Source: CAZKCI01 sp964584165
GTDB lineage: Bacteria; Auribacterota; Erginobacteria; Erginobacterales; CAZKCI01
Reading direction: 5' to 3'
DNA: 52,215 bases
NCBI GenBank assembly: GCA_964584165.1
Contig: CAZOYW010000020.1
Span: 1-52,215 of the forward strand
In this document: positions 23,503 through 30,744 of the stretch, in pieces
How the letters are laid out: each line of letters begins with the position of its first letter
Numbering within the stretch: the stretch's first letter is position 1
Program-made: the position numbers and the translations under genes
The notes under the pieces: generated by a model
Database searches by the model: none
The model's input: the letters and a program-made list of their open reading frames with translations, nothing else
What the model was told of the DNA's origin: nothing

Positions 23503-24444
23503 TCATATCCCGAGCCTCTCTCCCGGTTCTAGGCGAAACCCCCGCAAAAACTCTCCCGCCGCCAGCGCCTTTCCCCCCTCCGCTTGCAGGCGCAGGATCC
23601 GCAAGGCGCCGCCTACCGCCGCGACCACCAGGTCCTCTCCGGAGGCAGCGAGGACTGTCCCCGGTTCCCCCGATCCGGCGGGGACGACGCGAGTGGCGTG
23701 AACCTTGAGGAGGCGCCTTTCGCCGGCGCGCTCGAGATGGGTGAATGAACCCGGCCAGGGGATGAGCCCCCGGACGCGGTTGTGGATCTCCTCCGCGCTC
23801 TTGCGCCAGTCGATCCGCCCGTCCTCCTTGGCGAGCTTGGGCGCCAGGGTCGCGCGGGAGTCGTCCTGGGGATAGGGGGCGGCACGCCCCGCCTCGATCC
23901 CGCTCACCGCCGAGCAAAGGACGCGCGCGCCCGCGCGGGCGAGACGGAGGGCGAGCGAAAGCCCGTCGTCCCCCTCCTCGATGGGGAACCTCTCCTGGGC
24001 GAAGATCTCTCCGGCGTCGAGCCTCTCCACCAGCCGGTGGACGGTCACGCCGGTTTCCCGGTCCCCGGCGATCAGCGCCCAGGCGATGGGGGCCGCCCCC
24101 CGCCAGCGGGGCAGGAGCGAGGGATGCAGGTTGATCCCTCCGCGAACGGCCGATGCGAGGTAGGAGGAGGGGATCAGCCGCCCGTAGGCCGCGCTGACCA
24201 CGAGGTCCGGGGCGAGGGCGGCGATGTGCGCGATCTCGGCGGCCGAGGAGAGGGACTCGGGCTGGCGGACGGGGATCCCGAGCTCCCCGGCCCGCCTCTT
24301 GACCGGCGGCTCCCCCAGGCGCCGGCCGCGGCCGGAAGGCCGGTCGGGCTGGGTCACCGCTTCGGCCACTTGGTGGCCGGCGGCGACGAGCCCTTCCAGG
24401 CTTGGCAGGGCAAAATCCGCGGTTCCCAGGAAAACGATCTTCAT
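23503..24444 (-). CDS. fmt: Methionyl-tRNA formyltransferase
   Basis: Formylates initiator Met-tRNA with 10-formyl-THF. 313 residues, full length. The N-terminal formyltransferase domain (1-190) has IVFLGTADFALPSLEGL (3-19), DLVVSAAYGRLIPSSYL (~78) and the catalytic NLHPSLLPRWRGAAPIAWAL (~100-119) with the invariant Asn and His, then GVTVHRLVERLDAGEI. The C-terminal tRNA-binding domain starts near DGRIDWRKSAEEIHNRVRGL (~200). DUF116 and rsmB are downstream. A long repeat lies against its start codon and no strong Shine-Dalgarno is visible. Confidence 0.97.
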   Translation of the reverse strand: MKIVFLGTADFALPSLEGLVAAGHQVAEAVTQPDRPSGRGRRLGEPPVKRRAGELGIPVRQPESLSSAAEIAHIAALAPDLVVSAAYGRLIPSSYLASAVRGGINLHPSLLPRWRGAAPIAWALIAGDRETGVTVHRLVERLDAGEIFAQERFPIEEGDDGLSLALRLARAGARVLCSAVSGIEAGRAAPYPQDDSRATLAPKLAKEDGRIDWRKSAEEIHNRVRGLIPWPGSFTHLERAGERRLLKVHATRVVPAGSGEPGTVLAASGEDLVVAAVGGALRILRLQAEGGKALAAGEFLRGFRLEPGERLGI

Positions 24445-24448
24445 GGCG

Positions 24449-24547
24449 TCCCGCGCCGCCTCCCTGAGGCGGCTTACAAATCCCTCCCGCCGCTTCGCTC
24501 CTGTCCGCCAGAGCGCCCCAGTCGCGACGGCGGAGAAGCGGACTACA
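24449..24547. repeat. Composite TGTAG-bordered repeat between DUF192 and fmt
   Basis: Read on the minus strand: TGTAGTCCGCTTCTCCGC, then two GAGCGAAGCGG-like blocks, then TTGTAAGCCGCC-TCAGG-GAGGCGGC, a hairpin. The opening TGTAG holds the TAG stop (24543-24545) of the DUF192 gene, and the other end lies within a few bases of the fmt start. Confidence 0.65.
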
Positions 24548-25052
24548 GGCCCGCTCCGGAGGCGGGCGCGGCGGGAGCGGCCGCCGCGCCCAGCCCGATG
24601 CTATCCCCTACCCCGATCCGGTTTCTCTCGAACCAGCCGCGATTCATCTCCAGGGCGCAAGAATATTCTGCCAGCGGAAGGTGGAGAGTGGTGTCGAACG
24701 GCGTCATCTCCTGGATCTCGATGATGCGCCCGGAGGGGCCGAGAAAGGCGAGGGAGAGGGGGATCCGGGTGTTCTTCATCCAGAAGGCATGCCGGACCGG
24801 CCGGTCAAAGACGAAAAGCATCCCCTCGTCTTCGGGAAGACTCCGGCGGTGCATCAGTCCCCGCTCCCGCTGAAGCGGCGTCCGGGCCACCTCCACTCGG
24901 ATCTTCCTCCCCCCGGCCGTGATCCAGGCTTCTCCGAAGATGACCTCCGGTTCCGAGCAACCCTGGAGGGTCAATAGAAGGGCGCCGACGACAACGGCGA
25001 AACAAGAGCGAACCGGCGCCCTGAGCGCCCGCCCGGCGAGCGAGAGAGACAT
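24543..25052 (-). CDS. DUF192 family lipoprotein
   Basis: 169 residues from ATG 25050-25052. A lipoprotein signal with lipobox LLTLQGC places it in the envelope. The DUF192 domain follows: VARTPLQRERGLMHRRSLPEDEGM (split over ~54-77), HAFWMKNTRIPLSLAFL (~87-103), IIEIQEMTPFDTTLH and AEYSCALEMNRGWFERNRIGVGD. Function of the family is unknown. An Ala/Pro-rich tail ends in SGAGL-TAG, where the stop is inside a repeat. It lies 20 bases after the DUF1189-like gene. Confidence 0.9.
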   Translation of the reverse strand: MSLSLAGRALRAPVRSCFAVVVGALLLTLQGCSEPEVIFGEAWITAGGRKIRVEVARTPLQRERGLMHRRSLPEDEGMLFVFDRPVRHAFWMKNTRIPLSLAFLGPSGRIIEIQEMTPFDTTLHLPLAEYSCALEMNRGWFERNRIGVGDSIGLGAAAAPAAPASGAGL

Positions 25053-25072
25053 CGCCTTTCCCGGACGAGGCC

Positions 25073-26062
25073 TCACTCGAGAGTGCAACAGTTTTTCGCG
25101 GCCAGGGCGACGTAGGCGCCGTAGACGACGACGAGAGCCCAGATGATCTGGCCCACGGTGAAGGGCAGAAACCCGGCCAGGACGGAGAGGAGGGCCGCCG
25201 GGGTGAGGCTGAAGACGGCGAGGGCGAGGGACTGCCGCCAGGGGAGCGGCCGCTTGAGGAGGGCCGCGGTCAGGGCGGCGAGAAGGGTCCCGAGCACCGA
25301 GAACAAGGCCCCCAGGAGGACGACGAAGAGGTAGACCAGGAGGACGACGATCGGCCCCTGCTGCCAGACGATGAGCAACCGCCAGCGCTCCAGGGTCTGG
25401 TCGTTGACCACCACCGAGGCGTCGGCGGGGAGGGGGCGCTGAAGGGGGCGGTCGGGGGCGTTGAAGATCGGGAAGTTGAAGAAATAGGAATCGGCGGAGA
25501 GGGCGAACCCCCAGGCGCCAGGGGGGAAGCGGGGGACCTGGTTCTTGAGATCGACCAGGAAGATGAACGACCCGGCGTTGCCGGTGGCCCGGAGGAGGCG
25601 GGCCGCCTCCTCGTTCCCGGGAGGCCCGGCGTCCAGTGCGGCCTGGGCGATGGAGCGCTTCAGCTTCGCTTCCGCCTCCGGGAAATGGGAATCGATCCAG
25701 GCGGAGGCTTCGGCGCGCGTCTCCGGGGGTAGCGCGGCGATGTAGTCGAGGTGCTCCCGCCACTCCCGCGGAGTGAACTCGTTCTCCTTCTCGAAAACGA
25801 AGGTCTCCTCCTTCATCTGGACCTTCCCCTTCTCGATCCGGAGAGCGGGGAGGTGACCCCGGAGGGCGGCGGTGATCGAAGCGGTCATGCGGTTGAGATA
25901 GAACACCTGCATCCCGCCCGAGACGAGGGCGGGGAGGGCGAGGAGGACGGCGGCGTAGGCCAGGATCTCCAGCGGGGACCGCCGCGCGAGCGAGCGGTAG
26001 GCCGGCAGATCGGTGAGGCTTAAGCGAAGCGTCCCCAGGAATGTCTTGAAGGAGAACTCCAT
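25073..26062 (-). CDS. DUF1189-like membrane protein
   Basis: 329 residues. One hydrophobic helix near residue 30-50 (EILAYAAVLLALPALVSGG), a ~170-residue extracytoplasmic region, then four to five helices (VVLLVYLFVVLLGALFSVLG, LALAVFSLTPAALLSVLAGF, QIIWALVVVYGAYVALA). This plan, with ITAALRGHLPALRIEKGKVQM after the first helix, resembles DUF1189; the similarity is by layout rather than a sharp motif. It ends AAKNCCTLE. GGAG lies before the ATG at 26060-26062. Same strand as DUF192. Confidence 0.65.
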   Translation of the reverse strand: MEFSFKTFLGTLRLSLTDLPAYRSLARRSPLEILAYAAVLLALPALVSGGMQVFYLNRMTASITAALRGHLPALRIEKGKVQMKEETFVFEKENEFTPREWREHLDYIAALPPETRAEASAWIDSHFPEAEAKLKRSIAQAALDAGPPGNEEAARLLRATGNAGSFIFLVDLKNQVPRFPPGAWGFALSADSYFFNFPIFNAPDRPLQRPLPADASVVVNDQTLERWRLLIVWQQGPIVVLLVYLFVVLLGALFSVLGTLLAALTAALLKRPLPWRQSLALAVFSLTPAALLSVLAGFLPFTVGQIIWALVVVYGAYVALAAKNCCTLE

Positions 26063-26081
26063 GACCGCAGAACCGCGGGAC

Positions 26082-26114
26082 GGGCGCGCCCCCCCAAAAA
26101 CCGGAGGCGCGCCC
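26082..26114. other. GC-rich hairpin GGGCGCGCC...GGCGCGCCC
   Basis: Nine-base perfect arms (26082-26090 and 26106-26114) with a 15-base loop, between the OB-fold gene and the DUF1189-like gene. The only T-run on the minus strand is in the loop, so it is not a standard terminator. Confidence 0.45.
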
Positions 26115-26180
26115 GCCTCGCTCCCGTTAAGCCCGCGGGGGCGGGACGAAAGCCTTAGAACCCCCCGCGCGCCGTTCGCT

Positions 26181-26690
26181 TCAGTTGACGATCGCGATCT
26201 GGTCGGCGGACTTGATCATGATCTGCTTGCTGCCTTTCCAATCATCGACCTTACCCGTCACCCGGACCGTCTTGTAGAGGAACTTCTTCGGATCGCCGAT
26301 CTCGGAGATCTTGCCGTCCTTGCCCTTCTTGTAATACACGAAGGTCAGGCTGCTCTTGTAGTCCTGATCGACGTTGAGCTTGACCGGCCCGCTCTTCCCC
26401 CGGTCTTCGGGGTCGTAGACCTTGATGATCTTGGCTTCCACGGTGACGGTCTCGCCGACCCGCTTCATCGCCTCCTGCCAAGTCAGGGCCGCGGCGGGAG
26501 CCGGGGCGGCCGGGGCGGGAGCGGCCGGAGCCGCCGGAGCTTCCACGGCGGGGGCGGCCGGGGCGGCGGGCGCTTCGACGGCCGGGGCGGCCGGGGCGGC
26601 GGCCTCCTCCTCTCCGGTCTGGGCCGGAACGAGGGGGAGGCAGATCAGCGCCGCGAGAACCGCGGCGGACAACATGAACCACGTCTTCAT
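26181..26690 (-). CDS. Secreted protein: Ala/Pro-rich linker plus OB-like domain
   Basis: 169 residues. A signal peptide (1-23, ending LPLVPAQ) is followed by ~45 residues of APAAPAVEA-type low-complexity linker, then a ~100-residue domain (LTWQEAMKRVGETVTVEAKI, YDPEDRGKSGPVKLNVD, TFVYYKKGKDG, VRVTGKVDDWKGSKQIMI). The GETVTVEAKI...VRVTGKV pattern is that of a small OB-fold like those in secreted tRNA_anti-like proteins. The next gene upstream (HAD phosphatase) ends in a close copy of this domain, so the two arose by duplication. AAGGAGGG precedes the ATG. Nucleic-acid binding is a guess from the fold. Confidence 0.75.
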   Translation of the reverse strand: MKTWFMLSAAVLAALICLPLVPAQTGEEEAAAPAAPAVEAPAAPAAPAVEAPAAPAAPAPAAPAPAAALTWQEAMKRVGETVTVEAKIIKVYDPEDRGKSGPVKLNVDQDYKSSLTFVYYKKGKDGKISEIGDPKKFLYKTVRVTGKVDDWKGSKQIMIKSADQIAIVN

Positions 26691-26715
26691 TCTGCTACCC
26701 TCCTTGGTTGAGTGA

Positions 26716-26789
26716 TCGGGTTATCGGGTTCACGGTTCTCTTCGGGCTTTCAACCGTTGAACCCTTGAACCTTGAACCGTTGAACCCGT
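26716..26789. repeat. GGTTCAACGGTTCAAGG-type repeat
   Basis: CGGTTCACGGTTC on the left and repeated TTGAACC words (CCGTTGAACCCTTGAACCTT) on the right form imperfect inverted arms around a TTCGGGC centre. It fills the spacer between the two OB-domain genes and begins directly after the phosphatase stop codon. Confidence 0.6.
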
Positions 26790-26790
26790 T

Positions 26791-27912
26791 TTATTTTACC
26801 ACCTCGATATCCCCGGGCGAACGGAGCATGATCTGCTTCGCGCCCTTGTAGTCCTCCACCTTGCCCTTGACCCGGACCTTTTTGAAGAGGAACTTGCCCG
26901 GGTCGCCAAAGCCGGCGTCGCTCTCGTCCTTGTTCTTCTTGTAATAGCAGATGGTCAGGCTGGTCTTGAAATCCTGGTCAACGTTGAGCTTGACCGGCCC
27001 GCCCTTGCCCCTCTCCTCGGGGTCGTAGATCTTGACGATCTCGGCCTCCACGGTCACGGTCTCTCCCACCCGGGTCATCGCCTCCTGCCAGGTGAGGGCG
27101 CCAGAGGAGGATTGGGGAGCGGCCGGACTGGCAGGAGAGGCAGGCTGGGCGGGAGCGGCCGGAATGGCGGGGGCGGCGGTCTCTACGAAGACGCCGGGGC
27201 TGGCCCAGTCCCCGTACATCGGGTTGGGGAGCATCACGAGGTCCTTGGCGTAGCGCTCCTTCACCGAATCGAAGGTCGCCCCCTTGGCGTAGAGGTCGTC
27301 GCACTGGTCGCCGACCAGCATGAGGATCTTGAGCGGGGGGAGCTTGACGGTCAGGGTCTTGATCTCGCCCTTTTCGACGTCGGCGCGGCGCGCCGTCTTG
27401 TCGCCGTCCTTCTCGTAGACCCCTTCCCGCAGGAGAAGCGCGTCGTAGACGACCCCCTGTTCGTCCAGGTTCTTGGCGGTGGCGTACTTGAGCGGCGGGT
27501 TCTGCCGGTTGGTGATCAGGACCACCTTGCCGCCGAGCTCGCGGACGAGCGCGCAGAACTCCTTCGCCCCGGGCATGACGGGGGCGACGCCCTTCAGGCA
27601 CCAGTCGTTCCACATCCCCCGGTCGTAGCCCTTCTTGGCCTGGGCCAGGGCGACCTGAAAATCGACGTTGCAGAGGACCGTCTCGTCGACGTCGAGGACC
27701 GCGCACCAGGAGCCGGCCTTCTCGTTACGGGCGAGGTCCTTTAGCCGCGCCATCGCCCCCCGGTAGGTCTGCTCGCAGCAGGCCTTGTACTCGTCCGCCG
27801 CCTTCACCCAGGCGACGTCGTTGGTGAGCTTGACCTGCTCGGCCCCGACAGAAACGGCGCCGGCGAGCGCAGCGACGATGGCGACTACGATCAATACCTT
27901 CTGGCTCTTCAT
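26791..27912 (-). CDS. Secreted HAD-type acid phosphatase (class B/e(P4)-like) fused to an OB-like domain
   Basis: 373 residues from ATG 27910-27912, which has AGGAG upstream. Signal peptide (VLIVVAIVAALAGAVSVGA), then a HAD phosphatase domain (~25-245): WCAVLDVDETVLCN with the nucleophile Asp and acid/base Asp, GKVVLITNRQNPPLKYAT (motif II) and LMLVGDQCDDLYA (motif IV), as in periplasmic acid phosphatases and 5'-nucleotidase e(P4). A Pro/Ala linker (~250-275) leads to an OB-like domain (LTWQEAMTRVGETVTVEAEI) shared with the next gene. No lipobox is visible. It probably removes phosphate from nucleotides outside the inner membrane. Adenosine deaminase is encoded just upstream. Confidence 0.82.
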   Translation of the reverse strand: MKSQKVLIVVAIVAALAGAVSVGAEQVKLTNDVAWVKAADEYKACCEQTYRGAMARLKDLARNEKAGSWCAVLDVDETVLCNVDFQVALAQAKKGYDRGMWNDWCLKGVAPVMPGAKEFCALVRELGGKVVLITNRQNPPLKYATAKNLDEQGVVYDALLLREGVYEKDGDKTARRADVEKGEIKTLTVKLPPLKILMLVGDQCDDLYAKGATFDSVKERYAKDLVMLPNPMYGDWASPGVFVETAAPAIPAAPAQPASPASPAAPQSSSGALTWQEAMTRVGETVTVEAEIVKIYDPEERGKGGPVKLNVDQDFKTSLTICYYKKNKDESDAGFGDPGKFLFKKVRVKGKVEDYKGAKQIMLRSPGDIEVVK

Positions 27913-27940
27913 ATCTCCTCTCTCCATGTGGTTTTCCCTC

Positions 27941-28033
27941 GTGGGAGGGGCGTCTCGCTTGCCCCGCATTCAAAGAATCTTCTCGGGGCCGCGATCCCGG
28001 CGATTGGGATCGCGGCGAGGACGCCGCTCCCAC
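27941..28033. repeat. GTGGGAG...CTCCCAC repeat (family B), copy 1
   Basis: 93 bases beginning GTGGGAGGGGCGTCTCGC and ending GACGCCGCTCCCAC, with an inner hairpin CGCGATCCC-GGCGATT-GGGATCGCG. The outer arms are imperfect complements. It directly adjoins the adenosine deaminase TAG stop. Copy 2 is at 42802-42891. Confidence 0.75.
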
Positions 28034-28035
28034 CT

Positions 28036-29151
28036 CTACAGATGCACGTTGAGTATCCCCACCATCTCCGGATAGCCCGCCGCGATCAGGTAGTCGATCT
28101 GGGCGAGCGAGGTCTTGAGGAGACGCACCTTCTCGTTGTAGGGGAGGAAGGCGGACTTGAAGCCGTTGATCAGGATATCCCGGAGGTTCAGGAGGCTCAA
28201 GTTGAAGTTCCGGCAGGCGAGGTAGAGCTCCTGGCTCATCGAGGTGTCGGACATCAGCCGGTTGTCGGTGTTGAGGGTGACCCGGACGCCGTACTCGTAG
28301 TAGAACTTGAAGGGGTGCTCCTTCATCACCCCGACCACGCCGGTCTGGACGTTGCTGGAGAGGCAGATCTCCAGGGGGATGCGGTGGTCGGTGACGAAGT
28401 TCAGGAGCTCCGGGTCTTCGCGCAACCGCACTCCGTGGCCGATCCGGTGGGCCCCGCAGTAGCGGATGGCCTGGGCGATCGACTTCGGGCCGAAGGCCTC
28501 GCCGGCGTGGACGGTGGAGTTGATGAAGTGGTTGATGATCAGGGCGAAGGCCTTGCGGTGGTCCTTGGCCGGGAAGTCCTTCTCCGCCCCGGCCAGGTCG
28601 AAGCCCACCACCCCCTGGTTCTTGAACTCCACCGCGAGCTGGGCGAGCTTGTAGGACCAGCGGGGGGTGATATTCCTGAGCCCGCAGATGATGATCCCGG
28701 AGCGGACCCCGAAGTCCCGCTCGGCCTTTTTCAGGCCGGCGATCACGCTCTCCACCACCTCCGGCAGCTTCAAGCCCCGCCGGACGTGGAGCATGGGGGA
28801 GTAGCGAACCTCCACGTAGCGGACGTTCTCCTCGGCGCAATCCTGGGCGAGTTCGTAGGCGATCCGCATCAACGCCTCCCGGGTCTGCATGACCGAGAGG
28901 GTGATCTCGAAGCCCTTGAGATAGTCGACCAGCGAAGCGTGCTTCTTGCCGGGGGCGAGGAGGCGCTTGGCCTCGGCCGGCGGATAGTAGCCGCGCTCCC
29001 CCCGGTTACCCTTCATCAGCTCCAGGACCGTCTCCATCCTAAGCGAGCCGTCGAGATGGCAGTGGAGGTCGGTCTTGGGAAGCTTCCGGATCAGCTCCCG
29101 TGTGATCTCCACCTTGGGGGAGAGCGGTCCGGAACGACGCGGGTGTTTCAC
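28036..29151 (-). CDS. add: Adenosine deaminase
   Basis: Deaminates adenosine to inosine; cytoplasmic Zn enzyme. 371 residues, beta/alpha barrel. Metal and catalytic motifs: KTDLHCHLDGSL (26-37), STVHAGEAFGP (~213-223), AHRIGHGVRL with the catalytic His (~234), and VTLNTDNRLMSDTSMSQE carrying the Zn-ligand Asp. The start is GTG 29149-29151 with GAGGAG 6 bases upstream. A good sigma-70 promoter lies 49-77 bases before it. The secreted phosphatase gene follows, which fits a nucleotide-salvage role. Confidence 0.95.
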   Translation of the reverse strand: MKHPRRSGPLSPKVEITRELIRKLPKTDLHCHLDGSLRMETVLELMKGNRGERGYYPPAEAKRLLAPGKKHASLVDYLKGFEITLSVMQTREALMRIAYELAQDCAEENVRYVEVRYSPMLHVRRGLKLPEVVESVIAGLKKAERDFGVRSGIIICGLRNITPRWSYKLAQLAVEFKNQGVVGFDLAGAEKDFPAKDHRKAFALIINHFINSTVHAGEAFGPKSIAQAIRYCGAHRIGHGVRLREDPELLNFVTDHRIPLEICLSSNVQTGVVGVMKEHPFKFYYEYGVRVTLNTDNRLMSDTSMSQELYLACRNFNLSLLNLRDILINGFKSAFLPYNEKVRLLKTSLAQIDYLIAAGYPEMVGILNVHL

Positions 29152-29199
29152 TCTAGCTCCTCGGAATGGTCCCGCCGCGGAGGCGGCGCTTATTCTTTC

Positions 29200-29228
29200 A
29201 CTATACCCCGATCATCGCCGCGGTTCAA
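29200..29228 (-). promoter_or_regulatory. Sigma-70-type promoter of adenosine deaminase
   Basis: Minus strand TTGAAC (29223-29228), a 17-base spacer and TATAGT (29200-29205). The start would fall near 29193, giving a ~42-base leader to GTG 29151. The rest of the 198-base spacer (29152-29349) shows no other clear feature. Confidence 0.65.
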
Positions 29229-29349
29229 TGATCGGTTCCGATTCCCGGCGCGCCTGGTCGGCCGGTTCTCCACCTGACGCCCTTCCGGGCTGCGGCGGAC
29301 AAGCGTGAACGGGCGGCGCGGCCTCCCTTCCGGGATACCGCGCTCGTTA

Positions 29350-30711
29350 TTACCCCCTGTCCATCATCTCCTCGGAACGACCCGGGGGGCGCTTTCCCTC
29401 CCCGGAGTCTTGCGGCGTCTCCGGAGGAGGTGGCGGAGTCGGCGCCTCGCCGGCCTCGAGCGACTTGAGCTCGAGCCCCTCGATCTCCTGCAGTGTCTTC
29501 CCCGCGATCCCCTGGAGGTCGCCGTAGAGTCCGACCGTGCCTCCCATCACGCGCTCGATCTGCTCCTCTCTCTTCGCCCACTGCTTGGTGATGACCTTCC
29601 GCTCCCGCTCCAAATCCTCCCGCATCGAGGAGAAGGCCTCGACGATCGCCTGGACGCGCTGGCGGAAGCGCGGCCCGGTCAGGTAGTGGTAGACCAGCTC
29701 CATCTTCGACTGCTGCCCCTCGGCCGCCTGGCGGGCCGCCGCCAGGTCGATCAGGTTCTGCCGGAGGGCGAGCGCGACCGGGAGGGCCGAGCGGGGGTGG
29801 GTCACCCAGATCCCTTCCACCAAGTCGAAGGTCTCCAGTCCCTTGGGGAGCGCCTGGCTGACCAGGACGGCGATCTCCGCCCGGGCCGCCCGCTGGTCCT
29901 CGCGGAGCTTGACGAGCCAGCCGTCGGACCAGTTCCGGGTCCGCTTCGACTCCCAGAGGATAGTCCCGCAGGCCTGGCCGGAGGGGCCGGCCACCCGCTG
30001 CAGGGCGTCGCCCCCGTGCTCGCCCTTGGGGACGGGCTCGATCAGGTCCCGGGGGAACTTCGCCCTTAAGACCGCTTCGATCTCGAGCTCCTGGACCTCC
30101 CCCTGGAGCTGCTCCGAGCCCTGCTCGGCCTGGCGCTTCAGCTCCTCGATCCGCCTCTGCAGGGAGGCGATCGTCTGCTCCTTCTCGGCGACCCGGAGCT
30201 TGAGCCCCTCCTCCGCCTCCCGCCGGGCCGCTTCCCGGGCGGCGGAGAGCCCTTCCTGGACGCGCTTCTCGACGGTGAGAGAGAGCTCCCGCCGGGCGTC
30301 GTCGAGCTCCCGCCCTTTCCGGAGAAGATCGGCCTGGGCCCGCTGGGCTTCGGCGAGCTTCTCCTCCCGCCGCTGGATGAGCTCGCGGAGCTCGCCGATC
30401 TCGCGCGCTTTTTCCTCCAGGTCGCCGGAGAGGGCCTGCCTGGCCCTCCTCGCCTCCTCGGCCGCGATCTTCTCCTTCTCCTGCCGGAGCTTCTCGGCCA
30501 GGCGCTCCTCGAGCGTCTCCCGGGCGCGGACGACCTCCGCCTCCCGCTCCCGGAGCGCCTTCTCCCGGCCGACGGCCTCCTGGTCCTTCCGGGCGAGCCG
30601 GGCCTCGTACTCCCGCCGGGTCGCCTCGAGGAGGGGGGCGGCCAGCGACTCGTTGAGCTTGATCTCGGCCCCGCACTTCGGGCAGACGATGATCGGTTCG
30701 GTCGGGTTCAT
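29350..30711 (-). CDS. DUF2130 family coiled-coil protein
   Basis: 453 residues. A zinc-ribbon start (IVCPKCGAEIKL, 8-19), a long Arg/Glu-rich coiled coil (~30-210) and a C-terminal DUF2130 domain whose core TILWESKRTRNWSDGW (~252-267) looks like a restriction-endonuclease-like fold, followed by KLREDQRAARAEIAVLVSQ and the helical LVYHYLTGPRFRQRVQAIVEAF. A Pro-rich tail ends it. Biochemical role unknown; nuclease-like activity is plausible from the fold. GGAGG lies 7 bases before the ATG. It follows the SBBP gene by 33 bases and may be cotranscribed with it. Confidence 0.9.
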   Translation of the reverse strand: MNPTEPIIVCPKCGAEIKLNESLAAPLLEATRREYEARLARKDQEAVGREKALREREAEVVRARETLEERLAEKLRQEKEKIAAEEARRARQALSGDLEEKAREIGELRELIQRREEKLAEAQRAQADLLRKGRELDDARRELSLTVEKRVQEGLSAAREAARREAEEGLKLRVAEKEQTIASLQRRIEELKRQAEQGSEQLQGEVQELEIEAVLRAKFPRDLIEPVPKGEHGGDALQRVAGPSGQACGTILWESKRTRNWSDGWLVKLREDQRAARAEIAVLVSQALPKGLETFDLVEGIWVTHPRSALPVALALRQNLIDLAAARQAAEGQQSKMELVYHYLTGPRFRQRVQAIVEAFSSMREDLERERKVITKQWAKREEQIERVMGGTVGLYGDLQGIAGKTLQEIEGLELKSLEAGEAPTPPPPPETPQDSGEGKRPPGRSEEMMDRG

Positions 30712-30744
30712 GGCATACCTCCCCGCCGAAACGGCGGATGATCC

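Noticed and set aside
26082..26114. GC-rich hairpin considered as an intrinsic terminator
   Set aside because: The T-run on the transcribed strand lies in the loop and none follows the stem.
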